From assembly GCF_026241755.1 (NCBI RefSeq), contig NZ_JAPJDA010000029.1:1-49279 (forward strand): a stretch of DNA of 49,279 nucleotides, given 5' to 3'. This document shows, in pieces, positions 41,962 through 49,279 of this stretch. The translations under genes were made by a program, and so were the position numbers. This DNA is from Salinimicrobium profundisediminis. Its GTDB lineage: Bacteria > Bacteroidota > Bacteroidia > Flavobacteriales > Flavobacteriaceae. Each line of letters opens with the position of its first letter. Positions within the stretch are counted from its first letter, which is position 1. Under the pieces are notes generated by a model that saw only the letters and a program-made list of their open reading frames with translations, did not search any database and was not told the origin of the DNA.

Positions 41962-42459
41962 TTATGACGGATCTACCAGGAATAGAGGTTGATCAAATTC
42001 TACTGGTGATGAATCATCAACCAGTACCTTCACGATCTTTCCGGAAATCTCACTTTCAATCTCGTTGAAGAGCTTCATAGCTTCAATCACACAAAGAACA
42101 TCACCTACTTTTACAGAGTCTCCAACTTCTACAAAAGGACCTTTGTCTGGAGATGGTTTTCTATAGAAGGTTCCAATTATAGGAGACTTAATAGTAACAT
42201 ATCCTTTATCTTCCTGTGCGGCATTGGCTTCGCCCCCGGTTGTAGCACTCTCCTGTTGTTGTGGAGAAGAAAGCTGTTGCTGCACCGGCTGTTGCACTTG
42301 TGGTGCAGCCTGCATAGGTACCTGCTGCAGGATTGTGGTTTCCCTTTCGTCAGATCCGGTTTTGATGGTGATCTTTACATCATCCATTTCCAGCTTTACT
42401 TCACTGGCTCCAGATTTTGCCACAAACTTGATGAGATTCTGAATTTCTTTTAAATCCAT
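41962..42459 (-). CDS. accB: Biotin carboxyl carrier protein
   Basis: 165 residues. An N-terminal helical part (about 1-35) joins a Gln/Pro/Ala-rich flexible linker (about 45-85) to the biotinyl domain, where GDVLCVIEAMKLFNEIE holds the biotinylated Lys129 in the EAMK motif. It carries CO2 from AccC to the carboxyltransferase. The gene lies between fabH and accC with short gaps, so the three form one operon. Confidence 0.96.
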   Translation of the reverse strand: MDLKEIQNLIKFVAKSGASEVKLEMDDVKITIKTGSDERETTILQQVPMQAAPQVQQPVQQQLSSPQQQESATTGGEANAAQEDKGYVTIKSPIIGTFYRKPSPDKGPFVEVGDSVKVGDVLCVIEAMKLFNEIESEISGKIVKVLVDDSSPVEFDQPLFLVDPS

Positions 42460-42480
42460 ATTATTTAGTGTTGGGTGTTT

Positions 42481-43476
42481 TTAAGAATTATAAGCCCACT
42501 TGAGGTAGATAGAACCCCAGGTGAAGCCACCTCCAAACGAAGCAAAAATAAGATTATCTCCTTTTTTAAACTGTTTTTCGAAGTCGCTTAATAGTAAAGG
42601 CAAAGTAGCCGAAGTTGTATTACCATACCTATGAATATTCATAAGCACTTTGGAATCATCGATCCCCATTCGGCTTGAAGTTGCATCTATAATCCGGCGG
42701 TTAGCCTGGTGTGGCACCAGCCAGTTGACATCTTCATTTGAAAGATTATTTCGCTCCATGATCTTTGCACTCACATCGGCCATATTGGTAACGGCAAATT
42801 TGAATACGGTCTTTCCATCCTGAAAGACATAATGTTGCTTATCGGCCACTGTTTGTGCCGTTGCAGGAATAAGAGAGCCACCGGCAGAAATTTTGAGAAA
42901 TTCTCTTCCGGCGCCATCGCTTCTAAGAATTTCATCCTGTAGCCCAAGACCTTCTTCATTGGGTTCAAACAAAGCAGCCCCTGCGCCATCTCCAAAGATG
43001 ATACAGGTAGTTCTATCTGTATAGTCAATAATTGAAGACATTTTATCGGCCCCTATAACAAGAACCTTTTTGTACCTGCCGCTTTCAATATATGCTGCGG
43101 CGGTAGACATCCCGTAGAGAAAACTGGAGCAGGCAGCCTGCAGGTCGTAAGCAAAAGCATTTACGGCACCTATTTGTGATGCCACGTAAACACCTGTCGC
43201 TGCGACCGGAAGGTCGGGCGTTGCCGTAGCCATAATTAGCAGGTCAATTTCTGCCGGGTCTATTCCAGATTTATCTATAAGGTTTTGGGCGGCTTTAATT
43301 GCCAGGTAGGAAGTTCCTTTATCAGCATCCTTAAGGATGCGGCGCTCTTTGATGCCGGTTCTTGAGGTGATCCACTCGTCGTTGGTATCAACCATAGTCT
43401 CAAGGATTTTGTTTGAAAGAACAAATTCCGGTACATACGCGCCTACAGCTGTAATCGCTGCTGTTGTTTTACTCAT
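42481..43476 (-). CDS. fabH: 3-oxoacyl-[acyl-carrier-protein] synthase III
   Basis: 331 residues from the ATG at 43476 (MSKTTAAITAVGAYVPE); an ATG two codons earlier (43482) is equally possible. Cys116 in DLQAACSSFLYG is the nucleophile, His is in WLVPHQANRRI and Asn in IHRYGNTTSATLPLL. FGDGAGAALFEPN is another family box. It condenses acyl-CoA with malonyl-ACP to start fatty-acid synthesis and so sets the branched-chain/straight-chain starter choice. First gene of fabH-accB-accC, separated from rpmF by a terminator. Confidence 0.95.
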   Translation of the reverse strand: MSKTTAAITAVGAYVPEFVLSNKILETMVDTNDEWITSRTGIKERRILKDADKGTSYLAIKAAQNLIDKSGIDPAEIDLLIMATATPDLPVAATGVYVASQIGAVNAFAYDLQAACSSFLYGMSTAAAYIESGRYKKVLVIGADKMSSIIDYTDRTTCIIFGDGAGAALFEPNEEGLGLQDEILRSDGAGREFLKISAGGSLIPATAQTVADKQHYVFQDGKTVFKFAVTNMADVSAKIMERNNLSNEDVNWLVPHQANRRIIDATSSRMGIDDSKVLMNIHRYGNTTSATLPLLLSDFEKQFKKGDNLIFASFGGGFTWGSIYLKWAYNS

Positions 43477-43596
43477 AAACATGCATTTAATGCCTCTGCA
43501 AAATGGTTAAATTACTGAGAAACAGTAGACTAATAAAACTCACAATACAGCGGTGCAAATTAAGGTGTTTTTAGCACTTTATCAACTTAAAACAAA

Positions 43597-43619
43597 AAAC
43601 TCTCACTATGTGAGAGTTT
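43597..43619 (-). terminator. Terminator between rpmF and fabH
   Basis: On the minus strand a 10-bp stem (43619-43610 with 43606-43597, loop 3 nt) is followed by a T6 run. It lies 26 nt after the rpmF stop, so the ribosomal protein transcript ends before fabH, unlike operons where fabH is co-transcribed with rpmF. Confidence 0.75.
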
Positions 43620-43644
43620 GGAGTATTTTCAAAGCTCTTGAATA

Positions 43645-43842
43645 TTAAGCTTCTACTTCTTCTGTATTGTCAATTAACACCTGACCACGGTAGTATAATT
43701 TACCTTCATGCCAGTGTGCCCTGTGGTACAAATGAGCTTCTCCTGTAGTAGGATCTGTAGCTATTTGTGGTACAGAGGCTTTATAATGCGTTCTTCTTTT
43801 ATCTCTCCTCGTCTTTGAGGTCTTTCTCTTAGGATGTGCCAT
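43645..43842 (-). CDS. rpmF: 50S ribosomal protein L32
   Basis: 65 residues. The N-terminus [20 protein letters not shown], seen as [16 protein letters not shown], is the L32 signature. The zinc ribbon cysteines of some L32 proteins are absent (no Cys in the protein), the usual state for the C-minus form. It joins the large ribosomal subunit. It follows the YceD-like gene by 9 nt. Confidence 0.97.
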   Translation of the reverse strand: MAHPKRKTSKTRRDKRRTHYKASVPQIATDPTTGEAHLYHRAHWHEGKLYYRGQVLIDNTEEVEA

Positions 43843-43851
43843 GGCTGCGTA

Positions 43852-44388
43852 TTATTTATCGTTTAATAAATTTTTCAATTTTTCCCAGCGGGGATCTATG
43901 TCCTCCTCTGTTTTAGTCTCTTTTTCTCGCGGACTTAACTCGTCCAGCTTTTCAAGTACATCTGACTTTAAAGTGCCATCTAGCACTCCAGGATGAACTC
44001 TTTTTGACGGAACGGCCAAAACCAGCATTTCATAAATGTACTGTTGGATATTTACCTCGTACTCACCATGCGGCAAGATCAAAATATCCTCATTGTCATC
44101 GTTATACTCCTGCCCAAACTTAATTACCAGAAATAGCTCACTGTCTATTGGCTGGTCATAAGGTTCGTTTGTAAGGTCGCAGTAAACGTTTACCATTCCC
44201 GATGCTTTAAAAGTGAGCTCCAACATGGTCGATTTCTTCTCAAAAAGAAGATCTATCTTTATGTTGGCACTGTTAAATTCATCGTAATCAAAATGTTCAA
44301 AGAACTTATTGTCAACCTCGTACTTGAACTGGTGTTTACCTTGTTTAAGACCCACAAAGGGGATCGTAAACTCCTTTAGTTTCCTCAT
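43852..44388 (-). CDS. YceD/DUF177-family protein
   Basis: 178 residues, the usual companion of rpmF. The middle has MVNVYCDLTNEPYDQPID, where the single cysteine replaces the C-x-R-C-L motif of the proteobacterial proteins, followed by LILPHGEYEVNIQQYIYEMLVLAVPSKRVHP (visible as EVNIQQYIYEMLVLAVP), which matches the family core DL.PxxxxxDLxxxxxExLLLxLP. Homologues are implicated in 23S rRNA maturation in plants and bacteria. Ends DPRWEKLKNLL, the family C-terminus. Starts the yceD-rpmF transcript. Confidence 0.88.
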   Translation of the reverse strand: MRKLKEFTIPFVGLKQGKHQFKYEVDNKFFEHFDYDEFNSANIKIDLLFEKKSTMLELTFKASGMVNVYCDLTNEPYDQPIDSELFLVIKFGQEYNDDNEDILILPHGEYEVNIQQYIYEMLVLAVPSKRVHPGVLDGTLKSDVLEKLDELSPREKETKTEEDIDPRWEKLKNLLNDK

Positions 44389-44433
44389 TTCATCATCAGT
44401 TTCAAGTGCCTACCCCTCAGGATAAGGCGGGTG

Positions 44434-44441
44434 CAAAGATA
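44434..44441 (-). promoter_or_regulatory. -7 box of the yceD-rpmF promoter
   Basis: TATCTTTG (minus strand 44441-44434) is a perfect TAnnTTTG match, 46 nt before the ATG at 44388. The leader between them contains a GC-rich imperfect inverted repeat around 44408-44424. Confidence 0.55.
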
Positions 44442-44484
44442 TAAAAATTAATTAACTGCCTATTCTTTATGAACAATTTTTTGT

Positions 44485-45531
44485 TTATATCTTCTTGCCC
44501 TGTTTCTTCAGGACGTTTTGGGTGAGTTCTTCATATTCCTGACGGCTTTTAAAGATATCTATTCCCTTGAACACGGCTTCTTTAAATGAGTGGTGATCGG
44601 CCTCGTTCTTTCCGGCAATCTCGTATGCCGTACCGTGATCGGGCGAAGTGCGCACCTTACTAAGACCGGCTGTGAAATTAACCCCGCTTCCGAAGGAAAG
44701 GGTTTTAAAAGGAATTAATCCCTGGTCGTGATAAGCTGCAATAATTGCATCAAAATTTTTATAATTACCACTTCCGAAGAAACTGTCGGCAGAATAGGGG
44801 CCAAAAATGAGCTTTCCGGAGTTCCTTATTTTTTCAAGAGTGGGCTTCATGATCTCCTCATCCTCATTTCCAATAACTCCGCCGTCACCACTGTGCGGAT
44901 TAATTCCCAGCACCGCAATTTTAGGCTGCGAGATCCTGAAATCCTGCTGCAACGTTTTATGAATGATCCTCACTTTCTTTTCGATCAATTGGGGTGTTAT
45001 AGCTGCAGCTACATCTTTTACCGCCACATGATCTGTCAAAAGCCCAACTTTTAAGGTATCGGTGATCATAAACATGAGGCTTTCCCCTCCCAATTCCTTT
45101 GCCAGATAATCTGTATGGCCCGGAAAGCGAAACTCTTCACTCTGAATGTTGTGTTTATTTATAGGCGCGGTAACAAGAATATCAACATCACCCTGCTTTA
45201 GAGCATTGGTTGCTGCCTGTAACGAAAGAAAGGCATGCCTGCCGGCCTCTTCTGTCTCCTCACCAAAATTCACCGTCACATTCTCTTTCCAGACATTTAC
45301 CACATTGAACTTATTATCAATGGCCTGGGCTGCATCATCAACCCCCTGAAAGGCAATATCGATATTGAGTTTTTTCTTGATGAACGTAATGGTTCTGGCC
45401 GATGCAAATACAACCGGTGTGCAGAGCTCCATCATTCTAACATCCTCAAAAGTCTTAAGCACGATCTCACTTCCAATTCCGTTGAGATCTCCAATACTAA
45501 TTCCCACTTTTATTTTGTCGGATGATTTCAT
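44485..45531 (-). CDS. pdxA: 4-hydroxythreonine-4-phosphate dehydrogenase
   Basis: 348 residues, the family length. The N-terminus KVGISIGDLNGIGSEIVLK (8-26, seen as GISIGDLNGIGSE) and the metal-binding pattern LGINPHSGDGGVIGNED (about 205-222) with AYHDQGLIPFKTL (about 262-274) are typical. It makes 2-amino-3-oxo-4-phosphonooxybutyrate for pyridoxal phosphate synthesis. It has its own promoter and is divergent from ribE. It starts 58 nt from the riboflavin synthase gene. Confidence 0.94.
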   Translation of the reverse strand: MKSSDKIKVGISIGDLNGIGSEIVLKTFEDVRMMELCTPVVFASARTITFIKKKLNIDIAFQGVDDAAQAIDNKFNVVNVWKENVTVNFGEETEEAGRHAFLSLQAATNALKQGDVDILVTAPINKHNIQSEEFRFPGHTDYLAKELGGESLMFMITDTLKVGLLTDHVAVKDVAAAITPQLIEKKVRIIHKTLQQDFRISQPKIAVLGINPHSGDGGVIGNEDEEIMKPTLEKIRNSGKLIFGPYSADSFFGSGNYKNFDAIIAAYHDQGLIPFKTLSFGSGVNFTAGLSKVRTSPDHGTAYEIAGKNEADHHSFKEAVFKGIDIFKSRQEYEELTQNVLKKQGKKI

Positions 45532-45566
45532 AATGTTTTCCTGTATTTACACTAATTTTATACCTG

Positions 45567-45574
45567 CAAAGGTA
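45567..45574 (-). promoter_or_regulatory. -7 box of pdxA
   Basis: TACCTTTG (minus strand 45574-45567) matches TAnnTTTG, 36 nt before the pdxA ATG at 45531. Confidence 0.5.
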
Positions 45575-45589
45575 ATTAATAATAGGAGA

Positions 45590-46180
45590 ATGTTTACAGG
45601 CATCATTGAAGAACTGGGAGTAGTCACGGCACTGACTAAAAGTGGAGACAACCTTAATATTAGTATTAAAGCCAACTTTACTTCACAGCTGAAGATAGAT
45701 CAAAGTGTAGCTCATAACGGCGTATGTTTGACTGTGGTAGATATTGCACAGGGGGAATATACTGTTACTGCTATTGCTGAAACCCTCTCAAAAACCAACC
45801 TGGGAGAATTAAAGAAAGGAGATGTGGTAAACCTGGAGCGGGGTATGCAATTGGGCGCCCGGCTAGACGGCCATATTGTGCAGGGCCATGTAGACCAAAC
45901 CGCTTTATGCACCGCAGTGGCGGAAAAGAATGGCAGCTGGGAGTTTACTTTTGAATATGACCCTGGGCTGCAAAACATCACTATAGAAAAAGGTTCTATT
46001 ACTGTAAACGGGGTAAGCTTAACCGTTGTGAATTCGGGTAAGAACAACTTTAGCGTGGCTATTATTCCCTACACCTTTGAGCATACCACTTTTAAAATGA
46101 TCAAAAAGGGAACCAGAGTCAACCTGGAATTTGACGTTATTGGGAAGTATGTAAAGCGACTTACTCAGTTAAATCCTTAA
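45590..46180 (+). CDS. ribE: Riboflavin synthase alpha subunit
   Basis: 196 residues from the ATG at 45590 (MFTGIIEELGVV); the longer in-frame start at 45365 runs through pdxA and is rejected. Two lumazine-binding repeats: MFTGIIEELG with HNGVCLTVVD (about 1-90) and GHIVQGHVDQTA with VNGVSLTVVNS (about 95-190). It dismutates 6,7-dimethyl-8-ribityllumazine to riboflavin. The MFTG start and two-repeat layout are decisive. The last 20 nt overlap the PID-CTERM-like gene on the other strand. No FMN riboswitch is seen in the 58-nt leader. Confidence 0.95.
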   Translation: MFTGIIEELGVVTALTKSGDNLNISIKANFTSQLKIDQSVAHNGVCLTVVDIAQGEYTVTAIAETLSKTNLGELKKGDVVNLERGMQLGARLDGHIVQGHVDQTALCTAVAEKNGSWEFTFEYDPGLQNITIEKGSITVNGVSLTVVNSGKNNFSVAIIPYTFEHTTFKMIKKGTRVNLEFDVIGKYVKRLTQLNP

Positions 46181-46481
46181 GTTCCTCCTCTTTCTTCCTG
46201 AGTCTGAATAACTGGAATGCTCCAAGCGCAACCCCCGAAAGGAACAGGGGCAACAAATAATCGTTTATAGGTAAGCAAAAACCCGGTGGTGGTGGTGGAC
46301 TGCCGTCTCCTGGATCATCAGTTTCTCCACAACCATTATCTGTCGTGGAGTCCTGGGTGCTTTGCATCATAGGCGGTGGTGGGTTCTTCGAATCCTGCGC
46401 ATAAGCGCCCTGGAAATAAATTCCAAAGGCAAGACCTGCAAGCAGAACAAGTATGATCTGGTATTTCCCCTGTTTACCCAT
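46161..46481 (-). CDS. Small PID-CTERM-like protein (possible exosortase/sortase-type sorting signal)
   Basis: 106 residues from the ATG at 46481 (MGKQGKYQIILVLLAG; a GTG at 46487 is the alternative). A signal peptide ends near AYA (28); a low-complexity stretch rich in Pro, Asp, Ser and Thr follows (SKNPPPP, GDGSPPPPPG). The C-terminus FCLPINDYLLPLFLSGVALG (68-87), then FQLFRLRKKEE, has the order proline run, PIN/PID, hydrophobic helix, basic cluster, of the PID-CTERM/PEP-CTERM-like protein-sorting domain that flavobacterial exosortases are thought to cut. Two cysteines (51, 69) are present. The cognate exosortase gene is not in the window. The gene overlaps ribE tail to tail by 20 nt. Confidence 0.6.
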   Translation of the reverse strand: MGKQGKYQIILVLLAGLAFGIYFQGAYAQDSKNPPPPMMQSTQDSTTDNGCGETDDPGDGSPPPPPGFCLPINDYLLPLFLSGVALGAFQLFRLRKKEEELKDLTE

Positions 46482-46563
46482 GGTCACAATATTCTAATAA
46501 TTAAAAGTAATAAACAAATTACCTGTCAGGGAATATCCAATAATTCACTTTCCTACTAATTAT

Positions 46564-46571
46564 CAAATATA
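46564..46571 (-). promoter_or_regulatory. -7 box upstream of the PID-CTERM-like gene
   Basis: TATATTTG (minus strand 46571-46564) matches TAnnTTTG, about 83 nt before the ATG at 46481. The -33 element is not clear. Confidence 0.4.
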
Positions 46572-46717
46572 TTGACTATCACCCTGCAGAATTTCTCCAC
46601 CCTATCTAAGGTTTACTTTTCTTACAAAATTACAGGTTATCCTGCATTTTTTGCTCTTCAGCACTCTAAAAAGGTCTTTATCTATAAATTTATAAATTGA
46701 GATCCTATTTTAGCCTT

Positions 46718-47776
46718 ATGAATAAATATATCTTTTTTCTTTTCTTTAGTTTAAGCATTGTAACGACTCAGGCACAGGATTCTTTAAATACTGCAGGCGA
46801 ACTTATTATTGGATTAACCGAGGCTCCTCCTTTTGTGATGAAGGAGGGAAGCGATTTTGCGGGTCTTAGTATTGAATCATGGAAGCTGGTAAACAGGGAA
46901 TTGAATGCTAATTATAAGTATAAGCAATTCGAAACTCTTGATGCGCTGCTACAGGCGGTAGAACAGGGAAAAGTTGATCTTAGCATCAACCCCATCACTG
47001 TTACCGATAAGAGAATGCAAAAAATGGATTTTTCACAGCCCTACTTCATCTCTTACACCGGGATTGCAAGAAAAAGTGGTTCTGCAGTCTGGAGATACCT
47101 CTCTAATATTTTTAGCTGGAACTTCTTCTCGGCCATACTTATCCTGGTGGGGGTCATCTTTATTTTTGGAATGCTGGTCTGGATCTTTGAACGAAAAAAG
47201 AACAAAGAAGAATTTGGGCCCGGTGCCAAAGGAATACTCCAGGGCTTCTGGTGGAGTGCAGTGACCATGACCACCGTGGGCTACGGGGATAAGTCGCCAC
47301 GTACTTTTGGTGGGAGAGTTGTAGGTTTTATCTGGATGTTCATAGCTATTATCATGATCTCTACCCTTACAGCGGGAATTGCCTCTTCCCTTACCGTACA
47401 AAACATTCAGGATGAAATTGGCACGGTTCAGGATCTGGAAAGATTTGAGATCTATACCGTAAAAAGTTCCAGTGCACAGGAATTACTGGACCAGTACAAC
47501 ATTGATTCCTATAAAGTTCTCAATGCCAACGAGGGCCTGGAAGCGCTCCTGGAGAATGATAAAAACGTGCTGGTATACGATAAACCTATTCTTAGCTATT
47601 ATATTGAAGAAAAAGAACTGCAGGAGGAACTTACCGTTCTTGAAAACAGCCTCAAAAAAGACTACTACAGTTATAGTTTCCCAAAGCACTCTAAACTTGT
47701 AAACCAAATAGACCCTATTCTTATTGGAACGCTGAAAACCATGGAATGGAACAGCCTGATTTCTGAATACAAGTAA
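46718..47776 (+). CDS. Prokaryotic ionotropic glutamate receptor-like K+ channel (GluR0 type)
   Basis: 352 residues from the ATG at 46718; the first 19 or so (MNKYIFFLFFSLSIVTTQA) form a signal peptide. S1 ligand-binding half (about 26-118) with PITVTDKRMQKMDFSQPYF, whose Arg99 corresponds to the amino-acid carboxylate-binding Arg of iGluRs; M1 (about 136-156); pore helix and filter TTVGYGDKSP (185-194), a K+ selectivity filter; M2 (about 202-224) leading into SLTAGIASSLTVQNI, which resembles the iGluR gating motif SYTANLAAFLTV; S2 half (about 232-345) with VLVYDKPILSYY (Asp288 as the possible amino-group ligand). Probably an amino-acid-gated K+ channel in the cytoplasmic membrane. It is monocistronic. 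Confidence 0.88.
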   Translation: MNKYIFFLFFSLSIVTTQAQDSLNTAGELIIGLTEAPPFVMKEGSDFAGLSIESWKLVNRELNANYKYKQFETLDALLQAVEQGKVDLSINPITVTDKRMQKMDFSQPYFISYTGIARKSGSAVWRYLSNIFSWNFFSAILILVGVIFIFGMLVWIFERKKNKEEFGPGAKGILQGFWWSAVTMTTVGYGDKSPRTFGGRVVGFIWMFIAIIMISTLTAGIASSLTVQNIQDEIGTVQDLERFEIYTVKSSSAQELLDQYNIDSYKVLNANEGLEALLENDKNVLVYDKPILSYYIEEKELQEELTVLENSLKKDYYSYSFPKHSKLVNQIDPILIGTLKTMEWNSLISEYK

Positions 47777-47954
47777 TCATACAGTCACTTTATCTCCTTC
47801 CCCAGCTTTATAAGTGACTACATTAGCTTCTGAAGAACTTTATATTTTTTTCACTTCATTTCATTTAATATTGTAACATTACTGCTGAAAATCAGACACA
47901 TTACTATTTAGCACTTATTATATTCAGCAAATTTTAACTAAAACCAAAAGAAGT

Positions 47955-49279
47955 ATGAAAAAAGTAAGGTTCCTCGCAATGGCACTTATGCTGCCCTTGT
48001 TAACCTCCACCTTTACTTCCTGTGATGACCTGCAGGGAAAAGAAACTGACAGTCTCCAGGACCAGAGCCTGTCTATTGAGTACGAAAAATACGAACTTGA
48101 CAACGGTCTAAATGTGGTACTGCACCAGGACAAGTCAGATCCTATTGTGTCAGTTGCCATCCAGTACGGGGTGGGTTCTAACCGGGAGAAAAAAGGCCGC
48201 ACAGGTTTTGCGCATCTCTTTGAACACATGTTATTCCAGGAATCTGAAAATGTACCACAAGATCAATTCTTTAAAAAAATCCAGGATGTGGGTGGAACCC
48301 TAAACGGCGGTACCTGGCAGGATGGTACTGTTTATTATGAAGTAGTACCCCAAAATGCACTTGAAATGGTGCTCTGGCTGGAATCTGACCGTATGGGATA
48401 TTTCATTAATACTGTAACTGAAGCTGCATTTGCCAACCAGCAGGAGGTAGTACAGAATGAGAAACGCCAGCGGGTAGACAACAACCCTTATGGACACACC
48501 GGCTGGGTGATCGATAAAAACCTTTTCCCTGATGGCCACCCATACAGCTGGCAGGTGATAGGCGAACTTGAAGACCTTCAAAGTGCCACTATAGCTGATG
48601 TTAAGGAATTCTACGACAAATTTTATGGCCCCAACAACGCCACCCTGGTGATTGCCGGAGATTTTGACAGGGACGAGACCAAAGCAATGATCGAGAAGTA
48701 TTTTGGCGAAATAAAAAAGCGTCAGGAAGTTGCCCCGCTTGAGGTACAAAACGTAAAGCTTTCAGAAACTAAAAGGCTTTACCATGAAGATAACTTTGCT
48801 ACCGCACCTCAGCTCAATATGGTGTGGCCTACAGTTGAACATTATACTGCCGATGCCTATGCGCTCGATTTCCTGGGAGAGATCCTTTCCGACGGAAAAG
48901 AAGCGCCACTGTATGAAGTACTGGTAAAAGAAGAAGAACTGGCCTCTGAACCAATAGCCTTCAACAGCTCTGATCAAATTGCCGGGAAATTTCGAATCCT
49001 GGTCACTGCCAACGCAGGGGTAGATTTAGACAGTGTTGAAGCCGGTATTGAAAAAGCCTTTGATCGTTTTGAAAAAGAAGGAGTTACAGAACGGGATATT
49101 GAACGCATAAAAGCAGGTCTTGAAACCGATTTTTACAACGGCATAAGCAGCGTACTTGGAAAATCCTTCCAGCTCGCCCAATATGATGTCTTCACCGGAG
49201 ACCCGGGTTACATTGAAAAAGATATAGAAAATATCAAAAAAGTGACCAAAGAAGATGTGATGAGGGTATATAATACCTA
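47955..49279 (+). CDS. M16 family zinc peptidase, lipoprotein (3' end beyond the window)
   Basis: Open from the ATG at 47955 to the window end, 441 codons so far, with no stop. The N-terminus MKKVRFLAMALMLPLLTSTF followed by TSCDD is a lipoprotein signal with Cys23. The zinc motif is HLFEHMLF (HxxEH), with the third ligand Glu in QNEKRQR about 75 residues on, both typical of M16 insulinase/pitrilysin-like enzymes. GGTLNGGTWQDGTVYYE and GDFDRDETKAMIEKYFGEI are other family landmarks. In this lineage two such genes often lie in tandem, so the next gene outside the window may be the partner. Probably works in the periplasm or on the outer surface. Confidence 0.92.
   Translation, partial: MKKVRFLAMALMLPLLTSTFTSCDDLQGKETDSLQDQSLSIEYEKYELDNGLNVVLHQDKSDPIVSVAIQYGVGSNREKKGRTGFAHLFEHMLFQESENVPQDQFFKKIQDVGGTLNGGTWQDGTVYYEVVPQNALEMVLWLESDRMGYFINTVTEAAFANQQEVVQNEKRQRVDNNPYGHTGWVIDKNLFPDGHPYSWQVIGELEDLQSATIADVKEFYDKFYGPNNATLVIAGDFDRDETKAMIEKYFGEIKKRQEVAPLEVQNVKLSETKRLYHEDNFATAPQLNMVWPTVEHYTADAYALDFLGEILSDGKEAPLYEVLVKEEELASEPIAFNSSDQIAGKFRILVTANAGVDLDSVEAGIEKAFDRFEKEGVTERDIERIKAGLETDFYNGISSVLGKSFQLAQYDVFTGDPGYIEKDIENIKKVTKEDVMRVYNT

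Noticed and set aside
45365-45589. Upstream extension of ribE
   Set aside because: It runs antisense through pdxA; riboflavin synthase begins MFTGI at 45590.
45532-45589. Possible FMN riboswitch upstream of ribE
   Set aside because: The gap is only 58 nt, far too short for the RFN element, and no conserved junction sequence is seen.
46974-47401. Overlapping open frames on both strands inside the channel gene
   Set aside because: Shadows of the glutamate-receptor gene; low-complexity products without family motifs.
1-49279. Prophage, integrative element or genomic island
   Set aside because: No integrase, transposase, phage structural gene, tRNA-disrupting repeat or compositional break was found; the tRNA-Ala is intact and not followed by a duplicated 3' end in this window.

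Overview
The window is a chromosomal stretch of a Bacteroidota bacterium, most likely a marine member of the Flavobacteriaceae (Gramella/Christiangramia/Salegentibacter-like; the genus is inference). The pointers are the three-subunit menaquinone-type succinate dehydrogenase, -7 promoter boxes of the form TAnnTTTG instead of TATAAT, almost no Shine-Dalgarno sequences, an OmpA protein with thrombospondin type 3 calcium repeats, the YceD-rpmF-fabH-accB-accC block, a PID-CTERM-like small protein and many lipoproteins with LxxC lipoboxes. There is no phage, integrase, transposase or CRISPR array. Most genes are core or housekeeping genes, densely packed and without visible frameshifts.

Layout. 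1-4861 (+): the tail of a B12-dependent acyl-CoA mutase, an acetyl-CoA hydrolase/CoA-transferase and sdhCAB. 5070-8722 (-): ATP-type PEP carboxykinase, a two-domain universal stress protein and an LpxH-like phosphoesterase. 8852-10452 (+): an mhqO/mhqD-like dioxygenase-carboxylesterase pair. 10449-14830: queD, a 2OG-Fe(II) oxygenase, an enoyl-CoA hydratase followed by three tiny coupled membrane-protein genes missed by ordinary ORF calling, a MATE exporter and a GNAT acetyltransferase. 14922-14995: tRNA-Ala(GGC). 15185-24923 (-): an alpha/beta hydrolase, an AddB-like nuclease, OmpA, kbl and an AddA-like helicase-nuclease. 25146-29817: superoxide dismutase, recJ, a small lipoprotein, rsmI and an unknown conserved protein. 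29908-35743 (+): tdk-alr, mscL, a candidate small RNA or leader, asd and a prolyl oligopeptidase. 35936-40273: an orphan ABC ATPase, a GreA/B-like protein, a small barrel protein, mtgA, an FAD oxidoreductase and a stand-alone secreted domain. 40576-45531 (-): accC, accB, fabH, rpmF, yceD-like, pdxA. 45590-49279: ribE, the PID-CTERM-like protein, a prokaryotic ionotropic glutamate receptor/K+ channel and the start of an M16 peptidase (cut by the window end).

The genes cover central carbon metabolism (TCA entry, gluconeogenesis, acyl-CoA), fatty-acid initiation and elongation supply (fabH, accBC), cell-wall synthesis (alr, mtgA, asd), double-strand break processing (AddAB-like, RecJ), and envelope or stress functions.

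The least expected material is non-coding. Three families of dispersed repeats occur: (1) a short AT-rich palindrome with core CAAAAATGNCATTTTTG, of which five of the six intergenic copies overlap or lie within about 8 nt of a stop codon; (2) a REP-like perfect palindrome based on AGACCTCACAGGTTTT; (3) about 110-130 nt stem-loop elements with GGCTGTYT termini and an internal GTTATTCTGAATT. Other items of interest are the TVGYGD glutamate-receptor channel, the tandem micro-membrane-protein genes, and a thymidine kinase that lacks most of its zinc ligands. All statements come from reading the sequence; no database search was run.
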